From Streptomyces sp. NBC_01306 (lineage in GTDB: Bacteria; Actinomycetota; Actinomycetes; Streptomycetales; Streptomycetaceae), in assembly GCF_026340465.1 (NCBI RefSeq), contig NZ_JAPEPC010000001.1:3126001-3190000 (forward strand): a stretch of 64,000 bases of DNA. The letters run 5' to 3'. Below are positions 8,612 through 17,423 of this stretch, piece by piece. The position numbers and the translations under genes were made by a program. Below the pieces are notes generated by a model that worked only from the letters and a program-made list of their open reading frames with translations, was not told the origin of the DNA and made no database searches. Each line of letters begins with the position of its first letter. The stretch's first letter is position 1.

Positions 8612-8983
8612 TCAGTTCCAGCCGTGGTTACGGCCGTGGTCGCGGCCGTGGTCCCAGCCGTGGTTCCAGCCGCCGTTGTCACGGCCGTGGTCGCGCCCGT
8701 GGTCACGGCCGTGGTCGCGGTCGTGGTCACGCCCGTGGTCGCGGCCGCCGTTCACGCAGGTGTTGCCGAACGCCGGGTTGAGCAGGCCGATGACGTTGAC
8801 GCTGTTGCCGCAGGCGTTGATCTGGGCGTCGATCGGCACCTGGACGACGTTGCCGGAGAGGACACCGGGCGAGCCGATGGCCACGCCCTCGGCCCCGCTG
8901 TCCGCGGAGGCGACTGACGCACCCCCCAGCACAGTGGCGGCCGCGATGGCAGACAGCACGGTCATCCGCACGATTCGAGACAT
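8612..8983 (-). CDS. Chaplin-like protein with an Arg-Asp-His-Gly repeat tail, 123 aa
   Basis: A secreted hydrophobic surface protein of the chaplin family, which coats aerial hyphae. Residues 1-27 are a signal peptide (IVRMTVLSAIAAATVLGG). The mature start DSGAEGVAIGSPGVLSGNVVQVPID, followed by NACGNSVNVIGLLNPAFGNTC, is a chaplin domain with its two spaced cysteines. What is odd is the C-terminal third: about 45 residues of RDHG, WDHG and NHG repeats, strongly hydrophilic and able to bind metals or polyanions. There is no sorting signal, so this would be a short chaplin with an extra tail. The ATG at 8983 has GGAAGGG nine bases upstream. Confidence 0.85.
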   Translation of the reverse strand: MSRIVRMTVLSAIAAATVLGGASVASADSGAEGVAIGSPGVLSGNVVQVPIDAQINACGNSVNVIGLLNPAFGNTCVNGGRDHGRDHDRDHGRDHGRDHGRDNGGWNHGWDHGRDHGRNHGWN

Positions 8984-9082
8984 GGACACAAACCCTTCCG
9001 TTGGAGCACTCCAGGGCCGGTTGCACACGGGCCCTTTTGTGTGGTCCTCCGCAATGCCTGCCCGCTGGGGTGCGTTCCGCAT

Positions 9083-9104
9083 CGTCTCTTCACCCGAAGA
9101 GACG
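9083..9104. terminator. Hairpin after the ATPase operon
   Basis: CGTCTCTTC and GAAGAGACG form a perfect 9-bp stem with an ACCC loop. It lies 46 bp beyond the stop codon of the giant ATPase (minus strand) and upstream of the chaplin-like gene, so it may end the operon transcript or fold in the chaplin leader. Confidence 0.65.
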
Positions 9105-9149
9105 CGGTGCTGAACGGGCACACCCGTGGTGGGCTGCGAAAACGCCGGG

Positions 9150-12100
9150 CTATCCAGGGCCAGTTGCCCGGCTGATCGCCGTCTCGACCGCCGCGATCCG
9201 GTCCGCCAGCAGCCCCAGCGCCGCCACCGCGCGCGGCAGCGGATCGTCGCCGGGCCCGCCCCCGAGCGTCCGGGTACGGACGTCGGCCGCCTTGACCTCC
9301 GCCCAGCGCGCCGCCTGCGCCTGCGTCAGCGTGCCGCGCAGTTCGGCCAGTTTCAGCAGGTTGGACTCGGCTCCGCCGGCCAGCGTCTGAGCCTCGCCGG
9401 TGTAGTGGTCGTCGATCACCGCGGCCAGCTCCGCGCCGTTCATCACCGGGTCGATCCGCGCCGCGATCTTGTTCATGTTGCGGTACGAGCCCTGGAGCTG
9501 GAACGGCGGCTCGGTGCGGGCCGCGTCGGACTGGGCGGCCGACGCGATGTACGCGGCGTTGACCGCGAGCACCGTGGTCCTGGCCGCCAGCAGATGGCGC
9601 AGCACCGCCACGATCCGGTCCAGCTCTCCGGGTGCGTACGGGTGCTGGAGCCGGTCGCGCTGTGCGGTGGGATCGTCCGCCGCCAGCCGTACGAGCAGCG
9701 CCAGGTCGTCGCGGTCCCGGCCCGTGAGCGGGGCGAGCACCGGATTGGCGGTGAGAGCGTTCTCCACGAAGCTCAGCGCGAAGACGTCCTCCTTGCCGGT
9801 GAGCACGTCGCCGAGGTTCCAGACGTCGGCGCGGTTGGCCAGCATGTCGGGGATCCGGAAGCGCTGCCCCGACTCCGTGTACGGGTTGCCCGCCATGCAG
9901 ACCGCGAACCGTTTGCCCCGCAGGTCGTAGCTGCGCGCCTCGCCGTCCCTGACGCCCTCGATCCTGCGCTGGGCGTCGCAGAGCGGGATGAACTTCTGGA
10001 GCAGTTCGGGCGAGGTGTGCTGGATGTCGTCCAGATACAGCAGGGTGTTGTTGCCCGCGGCCAGCGCGAAGTTGATCTTCTCGACCTCCTGGCGCGCGGT
10101 GGCGTCCGGCGCCTGCGCCGGGTCGAGCGACGTCACCCGGTGGCCGAGCGCCGGGCCGTCGACCTTGACCAGGACCAGGCCGAGCCGGTCGGCGACGTAC
10201 TCCATGAGCGTGGTCTTGCCGTAGCCGGGCGGCGAGATCAGCAGCAGCAGGCCGTTGCTGTCGGTGCGCTTCGAGTCGCCCGCAGTGCCGATCTGCTTGG
10301 CCAGGTTGTCGCCGATCAGCGGGAGGTAGACCTCGTCGATGAGCCGGTTGCGTACGAACGACGACATGACCCGGGGGCGGTAGTCGTCCAGCCGCAGCCG
10401 CGCGCGCTCGGCGGCGACCAGGGCGGTGCGCTGCCGCTGGTAGGCGCGGAAGCCGGGCACCTCGGTCCGGTGGAACTCGGCCGCCGCCGAAAGGAGTTCG
10501 TCGATACGGACGGTCAGGCGGCGGCGTTCGATGCGCGGGTGCGTGCCGAGCAGGCCTTCTACCGTCTCCGCCAGCGGGGCTGCCGACTCGTAGCGCGTCA
10601 GGTCCGGGCAGAGCTCGACGGCGACCGCCTCTGAGAGATCGCCGGGGCGGGTGTTGTCCTGGCCGCCGGAGAGGGTGTACGCGGTCAGCCAGTTCTCCAC
10701 CAGCTGGCGGCGGGCCGCCGGGTCGTCGTCGCCGATGCCGGCCAGGTCGTCGTCGTACGCCGAACTGCCCACCGCACGGCGGAACTTGTCCAGCAGCGTG
10801 CGGGCCGCCGCATGGGTGACGAAGCCGTCGGGGCCGCAGGTCAGCTCCTCGAAGAGGTACGCCGCGGCGTCCGGCGCGTCCGGCCCTCCGATCACTCCCG
10901 CCAGCTCGGCCTGCCAGTCCGCGATGGCCGGGGCGAGGCCGAAGGTCTCGCGGGCGCGGGCCATCGAAAGCGCCCTGCGGGTCCAGGCCTGCCGTACCGC
11001 GTCCGTCGCGGAGTGCGCCCAGAACAGCTGGGCGGCTGCGCGGGCCTGCGGCGGGAAGCGCAGCAGACCGGCGTCGGAGTGCAGTCGCAGCAGCGCGCCG
11101 AGGATCAACGTGGCGTCGTGGTCGTGGACGCCGCGTTCGTACCCCTCGTCGTACGCGGCCTCGGCCGACTGCCGTACCAGCGACGGGAGATCGGCGGCGG
11201 CGAGTGCCGCGGCGCCGTGTTCGGCGAGCAGCCGGGCCGCCAGGTACTCCGCCCGGTAGAGCGCGGGTGACTCGGACGGCAGGGTGCGGCCCCAGTACGG
11301 GCGGCAGGCGGCGAACGCGGGGTCGGTGACCGGGGAGCGGTAGTCGGTGCCGGTGAGCGCGAAGGCCAGGCCGGCACCGGCGCCGTTCTCGCCCTTGCCG
11401 TCGCTGTTCCCCGACCCGCCGTACGGGACCAGGGTCAGGTCGAGCGGCTGGGAGTTGACCGCGAAGCGGTGCCGGCCGAGCCGGATGACGGCGCCGTCGT
11501 CCGCGTACAGATCGGTGCGGTCGCGCAGCGCACGGACCGCCTCCTGGCGGGCGGCCGCGATCCGGCCCGCCAGCTCCTCTGCCCGCACCCGGTCGCCCAG
11601 TTCGCGCAGTTCGGCAGCGGTGCGGCTGACCTTGGCGACCAGCGGGTCGGATGCGAAGAACGTGCTGATCGCGTCCGCGGAGCCGAGCGAGGCCGCCCGG
11701 CGGTCGATGGTCTCCAGGACGCGCGAGGCCGAAGCGCCGAGCCGCTCCGCGCGGCGGGCGCGGTCGTCCTGGAGGGTCTGCTTACGGGCCGAGAACGCCT
11801 CGTACACCTCGGTACGCTGCGCGCCCAGCTCGGCCAGGAAGTCGTCGGACCCGGCGAACCGCGACTCCAGGTCCTCCACCCGCAGCAGCAGGCCGGCGAG
11901 CTGGTCGTCGCAGGCCTCCGGGGTGCCGGCGGCGGCCAGCGCGCCGGTGACCGACTGCCCCAGCAGGGCCCGCTCGGCGGCGAATTCGGCGCGCCCCTCG
12001 TGGTCGAGCAGCTCCCGGCGGCGCGCTTCGAGCGTCGCGCGGGCGCGGTTGACCGCGCCGACGACCTCGGCGATCCGCTCCAGCACCGAGGTGCGGACCG

Positions 12101-14027
12101 TGGTGTCGCCGATGTCGAGGCCGGTGACGACCTCGGTGACGGTACGCAGCCCCTCCGCCAGCTCGTCAAGACGCCCGGTGACCGGCGCGGCCCCGGCGAC
12201 CGTCCCGATCGCCTCCGCGTCGGCGGTGAGCTGCTCGGTCTCCGTGTGGTACCCGGCGAAGGCGTCGTCGCGCCGCAGCTGCCCGACGGCGCGCTGGGCG
12301 AACGCGGCGATTTCCGCCTCCACTTCGCCCGCGAGCGTGTCGATGCGCGCGGTGTCCGCGTACCGCTGCTCCTTGAGCGTCAGCACATGCCCGTGGGCGC
12401 GGCGCAGTTCGGTCAGCCGGGTGACCCACTCGGCGGCCGAGCCGGGCACCTCGCCGCGGATACGGCGCACCAGACCGGCGATCCGCGCCTCGGCGGCGTC
12501 CAGTGCCTCGGCGGCCTGCCGGGTCAGCGTCCGGACGGTCTCGAACTCGGCGAGCACCTGCCCGGCCGTGGTCCGCAGCCCGTCGAGCGGTTCCAGCAGG
12601 TCACCCGTGCCCTCGTCGCCCAGCCAGTGGTGGGTGTCGGCGGCCCGTACGCAGGAGGCCAGCAGCGTCTCGTACACACCGGTGGTGGGCGCGGTGTTCT
12701 CGGTGACCGCGCGGGCGAGCGACAAGCAGTCGGAGATCCCGCGCACCAGGTCGGCGTTGCCGATGCGCGCGAGGGGGCCTTCGCCTGCCGGGGCTGCGTC
12801 GGCGTAGGTGTCCGAGACGTACGGTGAGCGCCAGCGCTGGAGCGGGTGGACGCGGGCGGGCTCGTCGGACTCGCCGCGCAGGACGATGAGGGTGCCGTCG
12901 TCGAAGAGCGCGTACCCCCGGCAGACGACCGGGGTCCCGGTCTCCTTGCGGATCAGGTTGTACGGCAGGAGCAGGGTGCGGCCGTCGGCGCGGGCGTGGA
13001 AGACGTACAGCACGTCCTCGCCGTTCGGGGAACGGATCTGCCGCTCGAACTCCAGCCCGGCCGTGTCGAGTTCGAAGGTCTTGTACGGGCCGGTGGCCAG
13101 GCAGTATCCACCGGGGAAGACGATGCCCTGGTCCTCGGGGAGGCTGCGGCAGGCCTGTCCGATGCCGTCGAGGCGGACGACCGCGCGGGTGACCGTGTTG
13201 AAGACGAGGTGGCGCCGGTCCTCCTCCTTGTACGGGCGTACGCGCAGCAGGAGCAGCGCGCCGACGCGGGCGTGCTCCACCTCGGCGTCGGCGAGCGACT
13301 GGAGCGGTTCGTCGACCGGCTCGGACCAGATGCCGTCGGGCGTCTCGGTGTTGTCCTCGTCCTTGACGGTGAGGGAGCCGCCGACCGTCGTCACGTACAC
13401 ATCGCCGGGCAGGGCGATGTGCGGGTGGCGGCCGAGCACCTGGTCCTGGCGTGTGGTGGCGGTCCACTCGAAGTCGTGTGACGGCGGGAGGACATGGTCG
13501 CGGTCGCCGCGCGCGTCCTGGTATGCGGCGCTGCCGTCGGCGGCGAGCGTCCAGCGCAGCACGCGGATGTCGTCGGCGGTCTCGCCGGTACGGAACACGG
13601 CGAGCAGCTTGCCGCCGATGTGGCGGAGCTGGAGGAGGCTGGCGTCGCGGTAGTAGCGGTAGAGCTCCGCGAACTCCCTGGTGAAGGCGGGGTCGTCGAG
13701 CAGGCCCGGCACGGCGGTGTCGGGGAGCCGGCCGAGTGCGGTGTCGTGCAGGGCGAAGACGTCGGCCGGCCCGGAGGTCCGCTTCTGCCCTGGCGGGATG
13801 TTGCAGCCGATGAGCAGGCGATTGCCGATGGCCACGGTGTCGCGGGGGACGCAAGTGGTGTCGGTACGGAGGTGTTCCGTGCCGGTGAGGGCCAGCTCCA
13901 TCGAGCCGAAGGTCTCGGTCCTGCGGGTGTTGAGGACGGTGGCCCTGCGGGCCAGCTCGGCGGCCTGAACGGTCAGCCGGTCCCGGAGCACCTCGTAGGT
14001 GCCGGCGTCTACGGAGGTGGCGGTCAT
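9150..14027 (-). CDS. Giant AAA-type ATPase ('DNA repair ATPase' family), 1625 aa
   Basis: A very large cytoplasmic ATPase. The N-terminal 450 residues are beta-rich with repeated WTLAADG-like and VVCRGYALFDDGT-like segments. Residues about 460-900 are mostly charged helices likely to form long coiled coils (for example EVYEAFSARKQTLQDDRARR). A linking region follows, and then a C-terminal AAA domain with Walker A SPPGYGKTT (Lys1271), Walker B LLYLDDI (Asp1333-Asp1334) and a sensor region (VCMAGNPYTE). Databases often label relatives 'DNA repair ATPase', with little evidence. It is the last gene of an operon after a small OB-fold membrane protein and a flotillin. I infer that it works at the membrane with the flotillin, perhaps as a remodelling motor. 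The ATG at 14027 is chosen over an upstream start in G-rich DNA. Confidence 0.85.
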   Translation of the reverse strand: MTATSVDAGTYEVLRDRLTVQAAELARRATVLNTRRTETFGSMELALTGTEHLRTDTTCVPRDTVAIGNRLLIGCNIPPGQKRTSGPADVFALHDTALGRLPDTAVPGLLDDPAFTREFAELYRYYRDASLLQLRHIGGKLLAVFRTGETADDIRVLRWTLAADGSAAYQDARGDRDHVLPPSHDFEWTATTRQDQVLGRHPHIALPGDVYVTTVGGSLTVKDEDNTETPDGIWSEPVDEPLQSLADAEVEHARVGALLLLRVRPYKEEDRRHLVFNTVTRAVVRLDGIGQACRSLPEDQGIVFPGGYCLATGPYKTFELDTAGLEFERQIRSPNGEDVLYVFHARADGRTLLLPYNLIRKETGTPVVCRGYALFDDGTLIVLRGESDEPARVHPLQRWRSPYVSDTYADAAPAGEGPLARIGNADLVRGISDCLSLARAVTENTAPTTGVYETLLASCVRAADTHHWLGDEGTGDLLEPLDGLRTTAGQVLAEFETVRTLTRQAAEALDAAEARIAGLVRRIRGEVPGSAAEWVTRLTELRRAHGHVLTLKEQRYADTARIDTLAGEVEAEIAAFAQRAVGQLRRDDAFAGYHTETEQLTADAEAIGTVAGAAPVTGRLDELAEGLRTVTEVVTGLDIGDTTVRTSVLERIAEVVGAVNRARATLEARRRELLDHEGRAEFAAERALLGQSVTGALAAAGTPEACDDQLAGLLLRVEDLESRFAGSDDFLAELGAQRTEVYEAFSARKQTLQDDRARRAERLGASASRVLETIDRRAASLGSADAISTFFASDPLVAKVSRTAAELRELGDRVRAEELAGRIAAARQEAVRALRDRTDLYADDGAVIRLGRHRFAVNSQPLDLTLVPYGGSGNSDGKGENGAGAGLAFALTGTDYRSPVTDPAFAACRPYWGRTLPSESPALYRAEYLAARLLAEHGAAALAAADLPSLVRQSAEAAYDEGYERGVHDHDATLILGALLRLHSDAGLLRFPPQARAAAQLFWAHSATDAVRQAWTRRALSMARARETFGLAPAIADWQAELAGVIGGPDAPDAAAYLFEELTCGPDGFVTHAAARTLLDKFRRAVGSSAYDDDLAGIGDDDPAARRQLVENWLTAYTLSGGQDNTRPGDLSEAVAVELCPDLTRYESAAPLAETVEGLLGTHPRIERRRLTVRIDELLSAAAEFHRTEVPGFRAYQRQRTALVAAERARLRLDDYRPRVMSSFVRNRLIDEVYLPLIGDNLAKQIGTAGDSKRTDSNGLLLLISPPGYGKTTLMEYVADRLGLVLVKVDGPALGHRVTSLDPAQAPDATARQEVEKINFALAAGNNTLLYLDDIQHTSPELLQKFIPLCDAQRRIEGVRDGEARSYDLRGKRFAVCMAGNPYTESGQRFRIPDMLANRADVWNLGDVLTGKEDVFALSFVENALTANPVLAPLTGRDRDDLALLVRLAADDPTAQRDRLQHPYAPGELDRIVAVLRHLLAARTTVLAVNAAYIASAAQSDAARTEPPFQLQGSYRNMNKIAARIDPVMNGAELAAVIDDHYTGEAQTLAGGAESNLLKLAELRGTLTQAQAARWAEVKAADVRTRTLGGGPGDDPLPRAVAALGLLADRIAAVETAISRATGPG

Positions 14028-14188
14028 CGGCTGCTTTCTGGGGTGGGGTGGGGTGGGGTGTTGGTGGACTGGGCTGGGCCGGGCCGGGCCGGGGATGGTT
14101 GGGTCCGGCACCACCCAACGCATCGCGGCACAATCAAGCCCGTCCTGGGGGCACCTCCCAGCGGTAGCTGGGGAAGATTGAGGACCAG

Positions 14189-14203
14189 GGGGGCAGCGCC
14201 CCC
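14189..14203. terminator. Short GC hairpin after the flotillin gene
   Basis: GGGGGC-AGC-GCCCCC sits six bases past the flotillin stop codon. A second G/C-rich dyad (CTGGGGGCACCTCCCAG, near 14147) follows. The 180-bp gap before the ATPase gene may therefore lower its expression relative to the flotillin. The gap also holds G-rich simple sequence at 14040-14095. Confidence 0.55.
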
Positions 14204-14208
14204 GCTCC

Positions 14209-16287
14209 TCAGACCTTCGCCGCCCCGTTCAGCGCAGCGACCGGCACATCCGAAAGCCCCAACCGAGCTGCCTGGTCCAGAAGTTGCTGGACCGGGCCCG
14301 CCTCCGCACCCCCCGACTTCAGCAGCTGCATCAGCACCGCCGACACCGTCAGATTCCGTACGCCACCGCTCGACACCGACCCGAGCATCTTCGTCAGGTC
14401 CTCCGGGAAGCTGGCCGAACCGTCAAGCCACGGCTTGGCGAGCGTCTGGGCCGTCTTGGAGTTCTCCATGAAACCGTCGAAGCCCTTGCCGAGCGAGATC
14501 GACGACACCAGGCGGTCGAAGAAGACCGACTCGCCGCCGACGATGCTGATGTCGGCGTTCTCCAGGCCGGTGGCGAGCACCGTGGCCTGTGCCTCCGCGA
14601 CCTGGCGCTGGACGTCGATCCCGGCCAGCCTGATCTCCTTCTCGGCCGCGACCCGCAGCCGGTACTCCTCGTGTCCGCGTGACGCGTCGTCCAGTGCGGC
14701 CATCGCCGTCGCCTTCTCGGTGAGGCCCGCGGCCTCCGCCTTCAGCTTCTCGCCGATCATCGCGGCGTCCGCGGTAGCCTGGGCGCTGGTGCCCTCCGCC
14801 GCGGCCAGTGCCTTCAGACGCGCCCCCGACGCCTCGGCCCTGAGCCGGGCCTCGGTGGCCTCCGCCTCGGCGCGGCCCGCCTTCTCGATGACGTCGGCCT
14901 CCTTGTCGCGGACCTGGACAGCGGCCAGTCCGGGCGCGGCGGCCTCCGCCTGGATCGCCTCGGCGAGACGCAGCTTGGCCTGCGCGTCGAGGTCGGCGGA
15001 CTTCAGCCGGGCCTCGGCCAGGGTGAGTTGCTCGGCCGCGTGGTGCGTGGCCGCCGCCTCCGCGGCCTCGGCCGCCTTGATGTCCTTGACCAGCCGTTCC
15101 TGCGCCTCCGCCTCGGCCGCGATGATCACGGCCTGCCGGGTGCGCTCGGCCTCCTCGACCATCCGCAGCTTCTTGATCGACTCCTCCTGCTCGGCGACCG
15201 TACGGTCCACCGCGATCCGCTCCCGGATCACATCGGCCACCTCGCGGCGCTCCGCCTCGACCTCCTTGTCCCGGGAGATCATCGACAGCTGCGTCTCGCG
15301 CTCACGGCCGATGACTTCGAGCAGCCGGTCCTTCTCGATCCGCTCGTTCTCGACGGCGATGACCCGCTCGCGGTTCTTCTGCGCCACGGCGATCTCGCGC
15401 GCCTGGTTCTCGCGCTGCACCCCGAGCTGCTCCTCCGTACGCAGGAACGCGGTCTGCGCGCCCAGACGTTCCTCCTCCTGGACCTTGGCCGTCACCGCCT
15501 CCTCGCGGGCCCGCAGCGTGTCGACCTCACGCTGCTGCTTGATCTCCGCCTCGGCCTGCCGGCGCTCCAGCTCCAGGATGGTCTCCCGGGCGTCGACGTT
15601 CTGCCGGGTGATCTCCTTCTGCTCGGTGCGCTGGAACTCGTTGGTACGGACGTGCTCGACGGCCGTCAGTTCGGTGATCTTGCGGATGCCCTGGGCGTCC
15701 AGGATGTTGGCGCCGTCGAGCTGCGCCATCGGCGTCTGCTCCAGGAAGTCGATGGCCGCGTCGTCCAGGTGGTAGCCGTTGAGGTCGGTGCCGATGACCC
15801 GGATGATCCGGTCCCGGAACTCCTCGCGCTTCGTGTACAGGTCCACGAAGTCCAGCTGCTTGCCCACGGTCTTGAGCGCCTCGGAGAACTTGGCGGCGAA
15901 GAACTCCTGGATGGCCGCCTTGTCGCTGGCCCGCTGGGTGCCGATCGCCTGGGCGACCTTGGCGACGTCCTCGACGGTCTTGTTGACCCGTACGAAGAAC
16001 GAGATGTGGATGTCGGCCCGGATGTTGTCCTGACAGATCAGGCCCTCGCGCCCGGTCCGCCTGATCTCGATGATCTTCACCGAGATGTCCATGTACTCGG
16101 CCTTGTGCAGCACGGGCAGCACCACGGCACCGGTGAAGGTGACGTCGACCTTCTTCGTCTTGGAGATGATCAGTGCCCGGCCCTGCTCCACCTTGCGGAA
16201 CAGCCTGCTGAGCACCAGGACGAGTGCGACGGCTATGAGCAGGACAACGGCGACGAGCACGCCGATGCCCAGGGAGATGGCATCCAT
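14209..16287 (-). CDS. Flotillin-like SPFH/band-7 protein (YqiK type), 692 aa
   Basis: A membrane-scaffold protein of the flotillin class. Residues about 5-28 are one hydrophobic helix (GIGVLVAVVLLIAVALVLVL). Residues about 30-200 are the SPFH domain (EQGRALIISKT, then IRADIHISFFVRV and DFLEQTPMAQLDG). Residues about 210-520 are a long Ala/Glu/Arg-rich coiled coil. A C-terminal flotillin region contains SIVGGESVFFDRL. The length and the separate OB-fold partner match E. coli YqiK rather than the shorter eukaryotic flotillins. The ATG at 16287 is chosen because GAGGA is correctly spaced from it, whereas the ATG at 16293 overlaps that site. It follows the OB-fold gene and precedes the giant ATPase. 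It probably forms a membrane microdomain platform for the ATPase. Confidence 0.9.
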   Translation of the reverse strand: MDAISLGIGVLVAVVLLIAVALVLVLSRLFRKVEQGRALIISKTKKVDVTFTGAVVLPVLHKAEYMDISVKIIEIRRTGREGLICQDNIRADIHISFFVRVNKTVEDVAKVAQAIGTQRASDKAAIQEFFAAKFSEALKTVGKQLDFVDLYTKREEFRDRIIRVIGTDLNGYHLDDAAIDFLEQTPMAQLDGANILDAQGIRKITELTAVEHVRTNEFQRTEQKEITRQNVDARETILELERRQAEAEIKQQREVDTLRAREEAVTAKVQEEERLGAQTAFLRTEEQLGVQRENQAREIAVAQKNRERVIAVENERIEKDRLLEVIGRERETQLSMISRDKEVEAERREVADVIRERIAVDRTVAEQEESIKKLRMVEEAERTRQAVIIAAEAEAQERLVKDIKAAEAAEAAATHHAAEQLTLAEARLKSADLDAQAKLRLAEAIQAEAAAPGLAAVQVRDKEADVIEKAGRAEAEATEARLRAEASGARLKALAAAEGTSAQATADAAMIGEKLKAEAAGLTEKATAMAALDDASRGHEEYRLRVAAEKEIRLAGIDVQRQVAEAQATVLATGLENADISIVGGESVFFDRLVSSISLGKGFDGFMENSKTAQTLAKPWLDGSASFPEDLTKMLGSVSSGGVRNLTVSAVLMQLLKSGGAEAGPVQQLLDQAARLGLSDVPVAALNGAAKV

Positions 16288-16395
16288 GAACATTCCTCGA
16301 AGGGTGTCTTGAACGGTGGCTTGTGGTGCGGCTGCGCGCAGCGCGAGTGGGGCCCCCGGCCGAAGGCTGGGGAGGGAGGGCCGCCGGGCGCGGGC

Positions 16396-17031
16396 TCAGC
16401 CGGTGCCGCGTGGATCGAGCGCGGCGTCGAACGGCGCGATCCAGAAGAACTCGCCCGGTTCGTCGTAGGCGTACAGCAGCGCGGTGTCCCCGGACCGGAG
16501 CCCGCGCAGGACGTCGTCGCCCTGGACCCTGACCTGGACCACGGCGGTCGAGCCGTCGTCGGACGCGACCTCGGCCTGCCCGAAGTCGGCCGTCACCGAA
16601 CCGGTGCGGACGGTGCAGACGAGCCCGACGAAGTCCAGCCGGGAGGGCGGTGGTTGGGCGGGCAGGAGGGCGCGCAGCCGGCGGACGGCGAAACGCGTCA
16701 CGATCCAGGCGGCCAGCAGCGCGGCGACCAGCACGGCGGCGTCGAGCGCGGTCCGTACCCCGTCCGGTGGCTCGGCCCTGCGCACCAGCACCGAGCCCGC
16801 GAGACTCGCGAACCAGGCGAGGAGGGTGAAGAGCGATACCGGCACGGTGACGGGCACGCCGCTGCCCCCCGCAGCGGCCGTGCCCGTGTCCCCCGTGCCG
16901 AGGTGCAGATGGAAGGCGTCGTGCTCGGCGGCCCCCACCAGTACGAGCAGCCAGAAGGCGATGACCACCAACAGCGCCGCACCGAAGAGAACCGCCGGAA
17001 AACCCAGCACGGCGCCCATGAACTCATCCAT
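16396..17031 (-). CDS. Membrane protein with C-terminal OB-fold (YqiJ/NfeD-like), 211 aa
   Basis: A partner protein of the flotillin. There are three hydrophobic segments: residues about 5-35 (GFPAVLFGAALLVVIAFWLL), about 65-85 and about 92-115. A soluble C-terminal domain follows (VGLVCTVRTGSVTADFGQAE, then VVQVRVQGDDVLRGLRSGD). Such a small beta barrel after membrane helices is the layout of NfeD and of E. coli YqiJ, which is encoded beside the flotillin YqiK. The ATG at 17031 has AAGGGGG eight bases upstream. It is the first gene of the minus-strand operon, about 110 bp from the flotillin start. NfeD-type OB domains bind flotillins in other bacteria, so direct contact is likely, but this is inference. 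Confidence 0.8.
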   Translation of the reverse strand: MDEFMGAVLGFPAVLFGAALLVVIAFWLLVLVGAAEHDAFHLHLGTGDTGTAAAGGSGVPVTVPVSLFTLLAWFASLAGSVLVRRAEPPDGVRTALDAAVLVAALLAAWIVTRFAVRRLRALLPAQPPPSRLDFVGLVCTVRTGSVTADFGQAEVASDDGSTAVVQVRVQGDDVLRGLRSGDTALLYAYDEPGEFFWIAPFDAALDPRGTG

Positions 17032-17046
17032 CGGGCAGCCCCCTTT

Positions 17047-17086
17047 TCCCCCGTTGCTCCCCCGTGTTTCCCCCGCGGTTCCCCCG
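17047..17086. promoter_or_regulatory. Four CGGGGGA sites at exact 11-nt spacing upstream of the flotillin operon
   Basis: On the plus strand TCCCCCG begins at 17047, 17058, 17069 and 17080, exactly 11 nt apart, ending 16 bp from the operon start codon. The close repeat period, about one helical turn, suggests cooperative protein binding on one face of the DNA or an mRNA leader element. A fifth, out-of-phase copy lies near 17150. Confidence 0.6.
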
Positions 17087-17104
17087 TGCAGAGCGGCCCC
17101 GGCG

Positions 17105-17211
17105 CCGGGCATACGTTTCCGTATCCCGGCACCGGTCCGCTCTCCCCCGTTTCCGCAATGCCCATTCTGGAGGGACTCCGCCCGTCGCCGCATTGCCGTA
17201 ACCGGGCAATG
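17105..17211. promoter_or_regulatory. Two inverted repeats in the divergent flotillin/PucR promoter region
   Basis: CCGGGCATACG/CGTATCCCGG (17105-17129, one-base bulge, 4-nt centre) and CATTGCC/GGCAATG (17191-17211, 7-nt centre) lie in the 390-bp gap between the operon and the PucR-type gene. Three CGCCGGGAC copies (17347, 17365, 17392) follow. Any of these could be binding sites for the PucR protein. No gene is seen in the gap. Confidence 0.45.
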
Positions 17212-17423
17212 TTCGCTGTCGCCGGGTGCCGGGGCCGCGCCCTCCGCCCCGGCAGCTTTCCGGCATCCGTCGCGGTCTGTCACTCTTGCCGCTGTGCGGC
17301 GGCGCGAACACTGCCGGAGCGGCCGCCGGGCGGCCGTCCGGACCGCCGCCGGGACGCGGACCATCGCCGGGACACGACCCGGCCGTACCGTCGCCGGGAC
17401 GACAGGCAGAAGCAGGAGAGCGT

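Noticed and set aside
9126..10634. 502-codon plus-strand frame opposite the giant ATPase
   Set aside because: Antisense shadow with no domain; the minus-strand frame carries Walker motifs.
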